A program made the position numbers and the translations under genes. This document shows positions 20,801 through 29,001 of a stretch of 57,394 nt of DNA, piece by piece (positions within the stretch are counted from its first letter, which is position 1; each line of letters begins with the position of its first letter). A model generated the notes under the pieces. That model did not search any database. It was not told where the DNA came from and saw nothing but the letters and a program-made list of their open reading frames with translations. Origin of the DNA: CAIZGX01 sp044371535 (lineage in GTDB: Bacteria > Bacteroidota > Bacteroidia > Flavobacteriales_D > Sanyastnellaceae); assembly GCA_044371535.1 (NCBI GenBank), contig JBILTL010000004.1, forward strand, positions 1-57,394, written 5' to 3'.

Positions 20801-23514
20801 GCGCTCAACGCCCAAACTGCAGCATATTTATCTGCTAAATTTTTATCTTGGGGTGTATATGGATTTTCACTGTTTGATAAACTCGTAGAGTTATAGCTCC
20901 AAGTACTTGCACCGTTATTTGGTTTGTAGGTACCCCATCTGTCGTAAGCCATTGCATTGTAATCTGGATTTAATTCAGAATTCATTGCACCACCCGAAGT
21001 GGTTTCACCAGCATAGTAAAAATTGTAGCTACTGAATTTTGCTTTATTCGAATTGCTGTAGGTGAAATAAATCTTCCTTAAGGTTAGCTTTCCATGTGTG
21101 GTTGCATCTGAATTCGGTGAGTTCTGACATAGGGAATAGTCGTATTCGAAATGAACTGTTTTAATAGGTGATTCACCTGACAACAAATTACCCGAACCGT
21201 CGAATTGCGACTTGGCATAAAGTCTTATCTCCTTTAAGCACTTCTGCTTTATGCCTGTATTCTTTGCTCCATCTTTATTCACGACCCCTAGCCCATCGAG
21301 CCTATCTTCCAATACGAATAAGGCAATGTAATTCTTGGTTTCAATTTTATTCAGAAAATAAAGATCCTTCTCACCGTATTGGTAAGAAGCTTTATCGTCG
21401 TACGAAATTGATTTTAAACCTGAGTTATAATTGGCCGATTTTTCTCCATAAGGATGACGAAATTTAAAATCTGCTACACGTGTGTAACCAAATGTGGTGT
21501 AAGCGCCCAAGTCATTGTCTGAAGGCCCCGCAATGTTGTCGCTATCGACATAATCGGAACTTAAAATACTTGTAAGCATGTGACTATGGGCATATGCCGG
21601 CATTTTTGTCGAGCTCATGTAATGGTCGTACCCTTTACCATTCAAATCTGTATCATCGTTATCGTCGTATGTTACAATTCCCGTTGATTCATTTCCAGTT
21701 AACCCTCCATTACCTTGCATGTCACTTCCTACAGAGAATGTAACATCTAATTGATTATGAACATATGCTGGCAAACCATAGACATATCTTGCACCATCGC
21801 CAGAGGTATAAGTAACTTCACCCATGTGATGATTGGGTTTATCATTTAAACCCGCGTCGTTAAATACATCTGTTTGAACAGCAAAATCTTTGGATTCACC
21901 CATGGTAAGAAAAGTGAATTGGCTTGCACGTTTCATACGACTTGTGCGTCTCGAATTCGTCAATGAATTAGACGATAAATCTGAAACAATTCGATCATTT
22001 CCTGACGTTGAAAAGCGACCGTTGTGATCCAAACCAAAAGCCGCATTTCTGAATCCACCCAACTCATTGAAACGCTGGTCATCTTCTAATACTGCCAATT
22101 CTGAAGCTTCACGAAAATTAAAACTTTCAAATTTCTTGTCGGGTGCCTGACCACTACTCGAAAAATTCGAACGTGTCAAACCATTTGAATTGGTCCATTT
22201 ACCCGAGTAACCTTGATTGCTTCGAGCCGAAACATTTAAACCTCCATGAAAAGCAAAACCGCCGCCTATTTCTACCTCTGCTCCAGCCGAAATTGTCGAT
22301 GTAATAAATGCCTCCGGCTCACTTAACATCTCCAATTGGTTTCTCATTGGACGAAAATTTCCTGAAGCTCCTTGACCAGATATTGAAAATACATCGTAGG
22401 TGTAATTTGTCATTGGAAGAACATCCGAAGCCGGATTGAAACTTCCCCCATCATTTACATTGAAATCTTTTTGATCTTTATCTGTTGCGTTTTCAGAATA
22501 AAAGTATCCATAAGACCGGGTCTTTAATACTTTTTGCTTGACAGATCCTTTGGAATAACTTCCGTTTAATCCGTAATTCTGGAAGAGCCCAGAGGCCTCA
22601 AAACCACCCGACAATGAAAAATTGAACGAATAGGATTGTATGTCTTGTTTTCTAACAGGGGTATAAGTTGGCATGCCAAAAGTCCATGTATATGAAGCTG
22701 ATCGCGAACCTAAATTTCTAGCCTTATTGTTAACTCTTAACTTTGAGCTATTTGTACCCGTAACACCTAGTGATTGAAGCCCTGTCCTAGTGCTGAATGC
22801 ACCACCAAAAGAAATCGAAGAAGTATTTAATCTCGTATCACCCGTTTTTCTTAGAACAGAATATCCCAAACCTATACTTGGTTGAATGCCTGCTCCTTCT
22901 GTATTTGATGCTGAAATTCCTAGATTCGCATTCATACTGAATGAATGAGGCTTCAGACCTGAATTAGCGCCAAGTCCCAAACTAAAATCGAAACCCCAAC
23001 CCGTGTAGTTATTTTGTGATAAATTAACAGATGCATTTGCACCGATATTTCCATTAAAAATATTTGAATTTCCAAGTAGTTCACTTTGAACAGATGCTGA
23101 AATACCAACGCCCCAAGTCTCATTGGGCAACATGGATAACTTGTGTTCTACTTCGTCGCCATTGAAATCGTCTGGTAATCCTTGAAGTGCACGAGTAGTG
23201 GCTCCAACATTGATATTCCACCCTAAGCCCACCCAACTGGCCTCTTGATCTGGAGTAATACCTGCGTGATAAGCAATATTCACAGGATAACCATCTACAT
23301 CAATTAGCGGTATGTTGTAATTAAAATCACCACTGAATGGATCAACCATATCGCTTGTTCCAATGGGTGTAAAACTTTGCACCTCCGGCTGTGAAGGACC
23401 ACTTGTTAATGCCCATGAAAAAGTTGGTAGACCCAACTGCAACAACATACACAATAAAACTACTCTTGCAATTAATCTTGTGCGTGTTGAGGTGTTTTGT
23501 TCAATTTGTTTCAT
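17818..23514 (-). CDS. 1898-aa SpvB/TcB-like Rhs shell protein with SprB-like C-terminal repeat
   Basis: A signal peptide (VVLLCMLLQLGLPTFSWA) is followed by the typical opening of Bacteroidota Rhs companion proteins: FSGDFNYNIPLIDVDGYPV, then ASWVGLGWNINVGATTRAL. This resembles the SpvB/TcB start, where a hollow beta shell begins. A long beta-rich body follows, with stretches of Gly/Asn/Ser repeats at residues ~130-330. The last ~75 residues (VVVTGGTPIYTYNIG and TITVTDATGCAVTATYV) match the SprB-type repeat of Flavobacteria adhesins. No type IX sorting domain is visible. It lies 21 bp after the lipoprotein gene and 3 bp before the 541-aa gene. A structural role as a shell partner of the giant Rhs protein is inferred. 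Confidence 0.8.
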   Translation of the reverse strand: MKQIEQNTSTRTRLIARVVLLCMLLQLGLPTFSWALTSGPSQPEVQSFTPIGTSDMVDPFSGDFNYNIPLIDVDGYPVNIAYHAGITPDQEASWVGLGWNINVGATTRALQGLPDDFNGDEVEHKLSMLPNETWGVGISASVQSELLGNSNIFNGNIGANASVNLSQNNYTGWGFDFSLGLGANSGLKPHSFSMNANLGISASNTEGAGIQPSIGLGYSVLRKTGDTRLNTSSISFGGAFSTRTGLQSLGVTGTNSSKLRVNNKARNLGSRSASYTWTFGMPTYTPVRKQDIQSYSFNFSLSGGFEASGLFQNYGLNGSYSKGSVKQKVLKTRSYGYFYSENATDKDQKDFNVNDGGSFNPASDVLPMTNYTYDVFSISGQGASGNFRPMRNQLEMLSEPEAFITSTISAGAEVEIGGGFAFHGGLNVSARSNQGYSGKWTNSNGLTRSNFSSSGQAPDKKFESFNFREASELAVLEDDQRFNELGGFRNAAFGLDHNGRFSTSGNDRIVSDLSSNSLTNSRRTSRMKRASQFTFLTMGESKDFAVQTDVFNDAGLNDKPNHHMGEVTYTSGDGARYVYGLPAYVHNQLDVTFSVGSDMQGNGGLTGNESTGIVTYDDNDDTDLNGKGYDHYMSSTKMPAYAHSHMLTSILSSDYVDSDNIAGPSDNDLGAYTTFGYTRVADFKFRHPYGEKSANYNSGLKSISYDDKASYQYGEKDLYFLNKIETKNYIALFVLEDRLDGLGVVNKDGAKNTGIKQKCLKEIRLYAKSQFDGSGNLLSGESPIKTVHFEYDYSLCQNSPNSDATTHGKLTLRKIYFTYSNSNKAKFSSYNFYYAGETTSGGAMNSELNPDYNAMAYDRWGTYKPNNGASTWSYNSTSLSNSENPYTPQDKNLADKYAAVWALSAIRLPSGGFIQIEYEADDYAYVQDKDAMRMMEIVGTSSTIGSPNIDIDIQNTSPGAIIISDESSASAEYKFNRYIIFNLQKKKVNGQETSEYDEDIQHYFTDDKFVFVKALIQFRLKNTNEEFYEYVPGYYEIAEVNGQRDIGVVEHNGVPYGYVRFQSVKFKDNGGEDKYSPITKAGLQFARMNLTKQVMQSTTEGGNASQILLAMKDAAGSLLEFFKNPNTHLYNDHQAQKLVTIRSQIRVREVNSCKLGGGHRVKRILINDNWEELSDISGSSMTYGQEYNYTTSLSKTNSTRISSGVAQYEPQVGAEENPFHQPVFYDVKFKGVPDEQFFHDDPIGEMLYPMASVGYSEVRVNNLSRENVSHNATGFVVQKFYTAKDFPIIADRTILNSYRDRTPNFSLQLLSNFKSHKDYYTGSQGFYVEMNDMHGKPMSQEVYAEGATTPKSFVKYEYKLNELPSASNRSKLDNLVTVVNGNGSIQNNRELGVVFDAYGYESEQNSVSNVCSVSPNVDVIALPFGPFLIPSLWFSGSFEKKQFRSMTLTKVVQRFGLLERTIASDVGSYVETENLAYDAESGQPILTRVTTNFKDEVYNLTIPAYWKYDQMNSAAKNIGMQENLSFDGVGKAVTYSAKNYYTEGDELALTGGSLSNPVRVWIIQVADNFVQAVDKFGHAVLCQNVKAKVVRSGYRNMQGAAMQSITTRVNPINLLATNIYSKVIQASAIEYSNDWQTQCNCFNDENGNLTTTNPFILGIRGSWKPSKSYSYLTERTQSDFNNSTNVREDGYFKSFTPFYKISSNGIWEIDTRNWTFSSAISRFGPQGQELENKDALNRYSSARFVNHQSLPSAVAANTAYNEFMYDNFEFNGTNCDDQQYTASGSGFSRSSEKSHTGIYALKVQNTTGMIMQGSHQTICDVNECNLNVNFVSSAGGHNVVVTGGTPIYTYNIGSVNTTGNSPTYSNCGQLVIPSAVQSATITVTDATGCAVTATYVSN

Positions 23515-23535
23515 TTCTTTTTGAAATTATATACG

Positions 23536-24198
23536 CTATTCTTTTCCGAAGAAAAACTTTATTATGCCGTTATTAAATACTCTGTCGTAAAACACCAACT
23601 GGAAACCATTTACGTTTTCCTTCCATTGTTTCTTTGAAAAAACCAACTGAAAAATCAGCTTCTGACTCGCATCAAATCCTCGCTCCCATTGATAAGTAGC
23701 GCAGGGTATTGTATCACTTCCAACTACGAGATAAATATCTTTGTCCATGCCAAATGAATAATAAGAAACTCGTCTTTGGTATTCCTCTTCATCACCTACA
23801 GCATACTTCAAAAGCTCCTTACTCAGCGTGTCAGCCCCAATAGAAAATTGCATTTGAAAAATTTCTGATTGCTCTTTCACTTCATTGTTGACTGTATCAC
23901 TTGTAATTCGATCACCTCTGTGGTTTAGTAGAACTGCGTATGCTGGAGGTTCAATCAATGCTTCGAAATAAAAATTTCCTAAAACTCTTCGTTTAATAAA
24001 TCCATTTTCTTCTTTACTCAACCACGAAACATAGTTTTTTACACTTTCCGCGGAAGACGCATCCACTTCCGGAGGTGAAGGAAGACCTTCTACTTGCGAA
24101 ATGCCCGTTGCAGAAGGTTTTACTGCTTGATCACAGGAGACCAGCAACACACTCGCGATTGAGCAGCAGAGTAATACTATTTTACTACTTACCTGCAT
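23536..24198 (-). CDS. Operon-encoded lipoprotein, unknown function
   Basis: The 220-aa protein has a lipoprotein signal peptide with the lipobox LVSC, giving the lipidated Cys at residue ~22. A Ser/Pro-rich linker follows, then a mixed alpha/beta domain. The protein family is not recognised. Its start overlaps the end of the Skp-like gene by 14 bp, and it lies 21 bp before the 1898-aa shell gene. This places it with the two other envelope factors at the head of the operon. A role as an outer-membrane-anchored assembly or tethering factor for the large Rhs proteins is plausible but rests only on context. Confidence 0.8.
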   Translation of the reverse strand: MQVSSKIVLLCCSIASVLLVSCDQAVKPSATGISQVEGLPSPPEVDASSAESVKNYVSWLSKEENGFIKRRVLGNFYFEALIEPPAYAVLLNHRGDRITSDTVNNEVKEQSEIFQMQFSIGADTLSKELLKYAVGDEEEYQRRVSYYSFGMDKDIYLVVGSDTIPCATYQWERGFDASQKLIFQLVFSKKQWKENVNGFQLVFYDRVFNNGIIKFFFGKE

Positions 24199-24703
24199 AT
24201 TTCTGATTTACGAATTCTAACGCTTCCGCAGTCACATTCACATCATCTGAACCGAAGATTACTGTGCTTCCATTTAAATTGGTAATGACCAAATCATAAT
24301 CATTCGCCTTTCCAAATTCTTTCATGTAATTCAACAACTGATTCTGAATTTGCGCATCGTATTGCTCTTTAAGCGGCATATACTCTTCCTGAAATTGTCT
24401 ATTCAACTCTGATAGTTGCGTATTTGCTCGATTTAGAGAATCAACATAATTTACTGAAATCTTCTGGTTCACTTCTTCTTTGAAGTTTGTTATTTTAATC
24501 TGCAATGTTTCAATCCTTTTCTGAATTTGATTTGACCTAGAGATAAAATCGTTTTCCAATTCCTTCTTCATTTGAAACCCATTGAATAACTCATCCATAT
24601 TTACATAAACAACCTTGGCTGGTTTATTCTTTATGAATGTCACTGCCGTTAATGCAAATACACCAACCACAAGAAAACTTAAAAGCACACTCTTCAAATT
24701 CAT
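24185..24703 (-). CDS. Skp/OmpH-family periplasmic chaperone
   Basis: The 172-aa protein has one N-terminal hydrophobic segment (LLSFLVVGVFALTAVTF), then the OmpH start (KVVYVNMDELFNGFQMKKEL). A long coiled coil at ~55-130 matches the tentacle helices of Skp, and it closes with the family's DYDLVITN strand. Skp-type proteins hold unfolded outer-membrane and secreted beta proteins in the periplasm. The usual genomic place is beside bamA. Here it is the third gene of an Rhs operon, overlapping its upstream neighbour by 4 bp and its downstream one by 14 bp. I infer a dedicated holdase for the operon's huge beta-rich exports or its barrel. Confidence 0.88.
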   Translation of the reverse strand: MNLKSVLLSFLVVGVFALTAVTFIKNKPAKVVYVNMDELFNGFQMKKELENDFISRSNQIQKRIETLQIKITNFKEEVNQKISVNYVDSLNRANTQLSELNRQFQEEYMPLKEQYDAQIQNQLLNYMKEFGKANDYDLVITNLNGSTVIFGSDDVNVTAEALEFVNQKYAGK

Positions 24704-25773
24704 AACACTTGAATTTTTAATCGAAATTTCTCCATCTTGGAATTGGAAAGCACGACGGTATAAAAGCCCTTTGGTAAAGCAAATTCAGTAACATCAATTT
24801 CATAGGTATTAAAACCGTTGTTTAAAGCTTGGCCAGTTAGATTCTCTGAATTCACTGCTAATTCCAATGGCTGCCCATCTTTGCTTAGCATGGTATAATT
24901 TATTGCACCTTGACTGTACGCATCATCGAATCGTATAAACAATTTTTCAAACACTGGAATGAAATTGGGATTCTCGCCATTTTGAACGTGAACATATTTG
25001 ATGTCTTTTCGTTCCGGTATCGTATTCACAACAAACTTCCATACATCAGTTGTATTGACTACTTTTCCTTCGTTGTATTGTTGAACTTGCCAAGCATAAG
25101 ACTTACCATCTTCAAGGGCAATTGCAGAAATTGGATAATTCACTTGAAACGAATTGAGACAACGCAATGACCATTGAATCGGATTCATATTCATTGCTTG
25201 TTCCGGTGTTTGCCCATTTCCAATTTTGGTTAATCGAATGACATATTCCATCTCTCCTGAACAAATCGCTTTGCCAGTAGAATTCATCCAAGACAAAACA
25301 GGTAAATGCGTAGACACTGTGTCGCCATCAAAAGGGTAAACCAGATTTAGAAACTCAGAATATTCCGACTCAATGGATTCGCACCAATCGTCTAAAACTT
25401 CTACACCATTTTGAACTACCTTAACACAATAGCGATAGTTCCCGAAAGGAAGAACACCCAACGTTTTCATCGATGAAAATTCTGCGCCATCAGAAACATT
25501 TAATAGATTCAAAGGCACACCACTTAATACTGTAGCTCCTGAAGAAACAATAAACTGATTTGTCTCACCTGTTAAAATCATTCTTCCTGAAGCCGTCTTT
25601 AACTGCACCACCAATTTCACCTCGTGTGCATCTATATCTGCATTTACTAAGGTCAATTGCGTCAATGCATTTAAGCTGGCATTCCACTCATTAAAAAGAG
25701 AGCCCGATATAACGACCTGGCTATTGCCCCATAAAGAGCAAAACATAAAAACTAGAAGTAAAAACCGCTTCAT
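24700..25773 (-). CDS. Secreted beta-sandwich-type protein of the Rhs operon
   Basis: This 357-aa protein begins with a signal peptide (FLLLVFMFCSLWGNSQ). At least two Ig/fibronectin-like beta-sandwich units can be guessed. The first, at ~20-130, contains LPFGNYRYCVKVVQNG. The second, at ~140-250, contains VLSWMN and GKSYAWQVQQYNEGKVV, a typical fibronectin-III F-strand pattern. A C-terminal sandwich ends FYTVVLSNSKMEKFRLKI. No lipobox or type IX C-terminal domain is visible. It overlaps both neighbours by 4 bp (ATGA). It may cap or extend the barrel encoded just upstream; this is inferred from coupling. Confidence 0.78.
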   Translation of the reverse strand: MKRFLLLVFMFCSLWGNSQVVISGSLFNEWNASLNALTQLTLVNADIDAHEVKLVVQLKTASGRMILTGETNQFIVSSGATVLSGVPLNLLNVSDGAEFSSMKTLGVLPFGNYRYCVKVVQNGVEVLDDWCESIESEYSEFLNLVYPFDGDTVSTHLPVLSWMNSTGKAICSGEMEYVIRLTKIGNGQTPEQAMNMNPIQWSLRCLNSFQVNYPISAIALEDGKSYAWQVQQYNEGKVVNTTDVWKFVVNTIPERKDIKYVHVQNGENPNFIPVFEKLFIRFDDAYSQGAINYTMLSKDGQPLELAVNSENLTGQALNNGFNTYEIDVTEFALPKGFYTVVLSNSKMEKFRLKIQVL

Positions 25774-27809
25774 GATTTCGAATTTTTAATTGTGTATACC
25801 ACTTGTACACTTCCTCTGTAGGGATAACGAGCAGCTACCTCTTGAGAAAGCCAAGGCGTTGAAATGGGATCGTAAACATATTTCTCTGCCATGAACTGAA
25901 TCTTCAGATTGGAATATGTAAAGGCAGTATTGAATGATAAGCCGTATGATTCAGCATTGAAAAGATTTTGTCTATACGTCAAACTTGCATTCCATTTAGA
26001 CTTTGTGAATCCAACACTTCCTTCGGCATAATGCGATTCTTGAAATAACGAATCTGAATTTGTTTGTTTGAATCCCATATATCCCAATCGCATAGAGACA
26101 TTTTTCTTAGCAAGTGAAAGAGCCACATTTGAATTTTCTATTCTATTCAAACCATCTTTATTTGTGGTAAGGGCTATTACTTCTTGTGCTGTTATAATCG
26201 GGACTATCTTTCCCATTTTTATTGGAATACTGAAAACGCTTGATAAAAGAGACTGGTTCACGCTAACACTCGAAGTATCAAGTTGAATCACACCTCTGTT
26301 TTGCGAACCCAATAGCGTTAAATTTCCTCTCTTGAATATTTTCAGACGTAAGGAAGAATTCAAACTTTTGAAATCGGATAATTTCTGATTCAAGCCTCTT
26401 CGATCGTACTTCGCTTGAATTGTAAAATTGGCTTTCTTACCAAGACCTTGTTTGAATTGAATTTGCGATTGAAGGTAATCATGTCGCGGAACAGCAATTC
26501 CAAAGCTATTAAACGTTGAAGTATATAGATTAGACTTTAAAGCTATCTCTGTATTCGTGTTTTCAATACGTTGATTCCATCCGACATGAAAGGCGTATCC
26601 TACGTCATATCTTCCGCGGGAAGAATTGGCATCTGACATTAGATTAATAGGACGACTCAAAAAAGATTTAGACGCGTTCATTTCAATTTTGCTTCCTCCA
26701 CTCACCCATTGTCCTTGCGCTTCTAAAACATAGTTCACCGCATTTCCCGATTGGGCATCGGACAAATCTCTTTTCCCGCGACCTGTTAAACCTTGAATAT
26801 AGAAATGTGATTGTTCTGGCCTTCCCTTTCCGAGTACAACCCAAGAAATAACGCGTGATGAAGAATTCAAGTTTTTGCCCCATGCTGAAACAGCATCAAT
26901 CAATTGCCTTGAAAATCCGAGTTGTCCGAGCTCCGGGAAAATCGGTGTTTGAATCTTGCCAATTCCTGCATCTAGATAATAGCTTCCTTTATTCAATGCT
27001 CCAGAAATCCCAAAAAGAGAAGTTCCCCAAAGTGAAATCTGAGAAGTGTTAGCTGTGAAGTTACCGATATCAAACTTTCTCAATTCCGTTGTTAAAGACT
27101 TACTAAAGGGATTTGAAAAAATAGCCTCTTTTCTGTCATTCAATCCAGCTAATTGCGAAGTGTATTGTTCACGAAGTAATTTCAATTTATCGAGTTCACT
27201 TTTGCATCGTGCCAATTCATCAGAAACATTTAAGTTCCCTAAAGGATTTAAGTTTGGTTTATCTCTTGAAAGCGAATCAAGAGGATTGCTTATGTTTAAT
27301 GAATCCGGAACAACTGGTGTAATGTCTAATGCGCTTGTATCTATCAAATTCCATTTCGGCATTTCAATGCTATCTCCTTTGAAGCTTTCTAGAAATTGAA
27401 TCCGCTTTTGGTAATTAGAAGTAAGCGTATTGAGGCTATCCAATTTATTTTCGATCCCGGCAGATAATTTGGCTTGAAGAGCATCTGTATCTATAGCCTT
27501 AATGTTTGGAACGAAATGAAAAGTAAATCCGTTTCTGACCCCAATTAAGGTGCTTGGATTGTTGTATGAATAAGTAATTCCAAAGTTCAACCCTTTCCAC
27601 TCAAAGCCAGTATTCACTGTGTTTTGTATAATAAATGTGGGTTTAATCACAGAATCAGAAGTTGGCAATATGGCGTATTGAACTTTGGAGTTCATTTCAA
27701 CACCGTTCCAAATTGGACTATTCGTTTGTGCTAAAACCTTATTCACACTGCAAGGAATTTGAATGTTTGCAAGAAACAAGCAGAAGAATATGATTGTATT
27801 TTTTTTCAA
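25770..27809 (-). CDS. Outer-membrane beta-barrel with periplasmic coiled coil, first gene of the Rhs operon
   Basis: The 679-aa protein has a signal peptide ending near VLAQ. An N-terminal beta domain (~30-100) is followed by a coiled-coil stretch at ~110-240 (KLDSLNTLTSNYQKRIQFLE; ARCKSELDKLKLLREQYTSQ). The remaining ~420 residues alternate polar and hydrophobic positions, with aromatic girdle residues and repeated strand-turn-strand units typical of outer-membrane barrels (SHFYIQGLTGRG, GSVGFTKSKWNASLTYRQ, VQVVYTIKN at the end). I do not recognise a named family; it is not a TonB receptor and has no plug. As the first gene, coupled to the rest by ATGA overlaps, it could be the export pore or surface anchor of this system. 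That function is inferred. Confidence 0.78.
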   Translation of the reverse strand: MKKNTIIFFCLFLANIQIPCSVNKVLAQTNSPIWNGVEMNSKVQYAILPTSDSVIKPTFIIQNTVNTGFEWKGLNFGITYSYNNPSTLIGVRNGFTFHFVPNIKAIDTDALQAKLSAGIENKLDSLNTLTSNYQKRIQFLESFKGDSIEMPKWNLIDTSALDITPVVPDSLNISNPLDSLSRDKPNLNPLGNLNVSDELARCKSELDKLKLLREQYTSQLAGLNDRKEAIFSNPFSKSLTTELRKFDIGNFTANTSQISLWGTSLFGISGALNKGSYYLDAGIGKIQTPIFPELGQLGFSRQLIDAVSAWGKNLNSSSRVISWVVLGKGRPEQSHFYIQGLTGRGKRDLSDAQSGNAVNYVLEAQGQWVSGGSKIEMNASKSFLSRPINLMSDANSSRGRYDVGYAFHVGWNQRIENTNTEIALKSNLYTSTFNSFGIAVPRHDYLQSQIQFKQGLGKKANFTIQAKYDRRGLNQKLSDFKSLNSSLRLKIFKRGNLTLLGSQNRGVIQLDTSSVSVNQSLLSSVFSIPIKMGKIVPIITAQEVIALTTNKDGLNRIENSNVALSLAKKNVSMRLGYMGFKQTNSDSLFQESHYAEGSVGFTKSKWNASLTYRQNLFNAESYGLSFNTAFTYSNLKIQFMAEKYVYDPISTPWLSQEVAARYPYRGSVQVVYTIKNSKS

Positions 27810-28085
27810 ATCGGGTTATGGTCACTATTTGAAATTCTTGTGGTTTAGGTCTTACAAAAAAAAGAGAAGTTCATAAAGTGCATTTTTTAAAATTTTGAAG
27901 AAAAAGACATTTGATCATCCTTCTCCCTTTGAAAACAGCACCTTCAATCCAAAAGACCTAGTTATACCTGCTTGAATAAATACGTAGAAAGTCGTATATC
28001 CGTTAAATCGCCAACTATATATACGCACAAGTTCGTATTGCAAGGCAGTATTAAATTGAATTGATTTGAGGGGAAATTAAACGAT

Positions 28086-28844
28086 ATGGATTCATTCGAA
28101 ATAATTGCAATTATTGGAGCCCTCGCTTGGGTTTATCCTTTAGCTATTTGGATAAAAAGTTTGCTTACAAAGACAGAAGTTGAAATAATAAATCATAAAG
28201 ATTTAGAAATCGGATTTACTTTCTACGGTCCAATTATTAATTTGAACTTGGCTTTTTCGGCCGAACACAAAGACGCCTTCATCAAGAATGTCCAGTTAAC
28301 TATTGCACATGAGCAAAATGAAACCAGCGTTTTCCATTGGGAATGGTTTGAAGAAGTTCTTTTAGAAATGGACATTCCTGAAAGCGGGATTGTCCCTTAT
28401 AGAAAGAACCAAAAGGCCATCGCAATCAAAGTGCCAACAGAAATGTTGATTGAAAAGAAAGTTGGTTTCCAAAGTAAAAAGTATAAACAAGATTATTCAA
28501 CATTGTATTCAGCAACCAATGAAACTTTAATTAACCTTACTTCAAACGGAATTAATCACACTCAAATCAGAACTTCCAAGGAATACAACGATTTTAACGA
28601 CTTATTTAAAAAACACTTTCCCTGGAAAGTTGGGAAGTACGCTGGTACTATTGAAGTTTTTGTTGCTAGTAGAAATAAAACTTTTAAGCAAACATTTTCT
28701 TTCGAAATGACTAGACTAGACTTAAAAACAATAGAACAAAATTTATCTACATGTAAGCAATCCCTTGAAAATCACTTTATAACTCTGGATCCAAACTATA
28801 AAGCAGAATGGAAGTGGGCAAATCTTCTTGACATGGAAAAATAA
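28086..28844 (+). CDS. Hypothetical protein with one N-terminal membrane anchor
   Basis: This 252-aa protein has a single hydrophobic segment at residues ~4-27 (IIAIIGALAWVYPLAIWI). A beta-rich cytosolic or periplasmic domain and a helical C-terminus follow. The family is not recognised. It is transcribed away from the Rhs operon and lies 157 bp before the P-loop ATPase gene on the same strand. Both are AT-rich and sit beside integrase genes, so I read it as island cargo, possibly the membrane partner of the ATPase. No catalytic motif is visible. Confidence 0.6.
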   Translation: MDSFEIIAIIGALAWVYPLAIWIKSLLTKTEVEIINHKDLEIGFTFYGPIINLNLAFSAEHKDAFIKNVQLTIAHEQNETSVFHWEWFEEVLLEMDIPESGIVPYRKNQKAIAIKVPTEMLIEKKVGFQSKKYKQDYSTLYSATNETLINLTSNGINHTQIRTSKEYNDFNDLFKKHFPWKVGKYAGTIEVFVASRNKTFKQTFSFEMTRLDLKTIEQNLSTCKQSLENHFITLDPNYKAEWKWANLLDMEK

Positions 28845-29001
28845 TAATAACTGCAGCTCAAAGTATTTGCTATAAAAAGGCAGTCCTTGATTCTACAGTT
28901 TCGTATTTATTTCAAAATAATTAGCAGATTGAAAATAATGACATCCAAAACGCTAAAACTATATATTTTGTATGAATTTAATTCTAAAATATCAATAAAC
29001 A

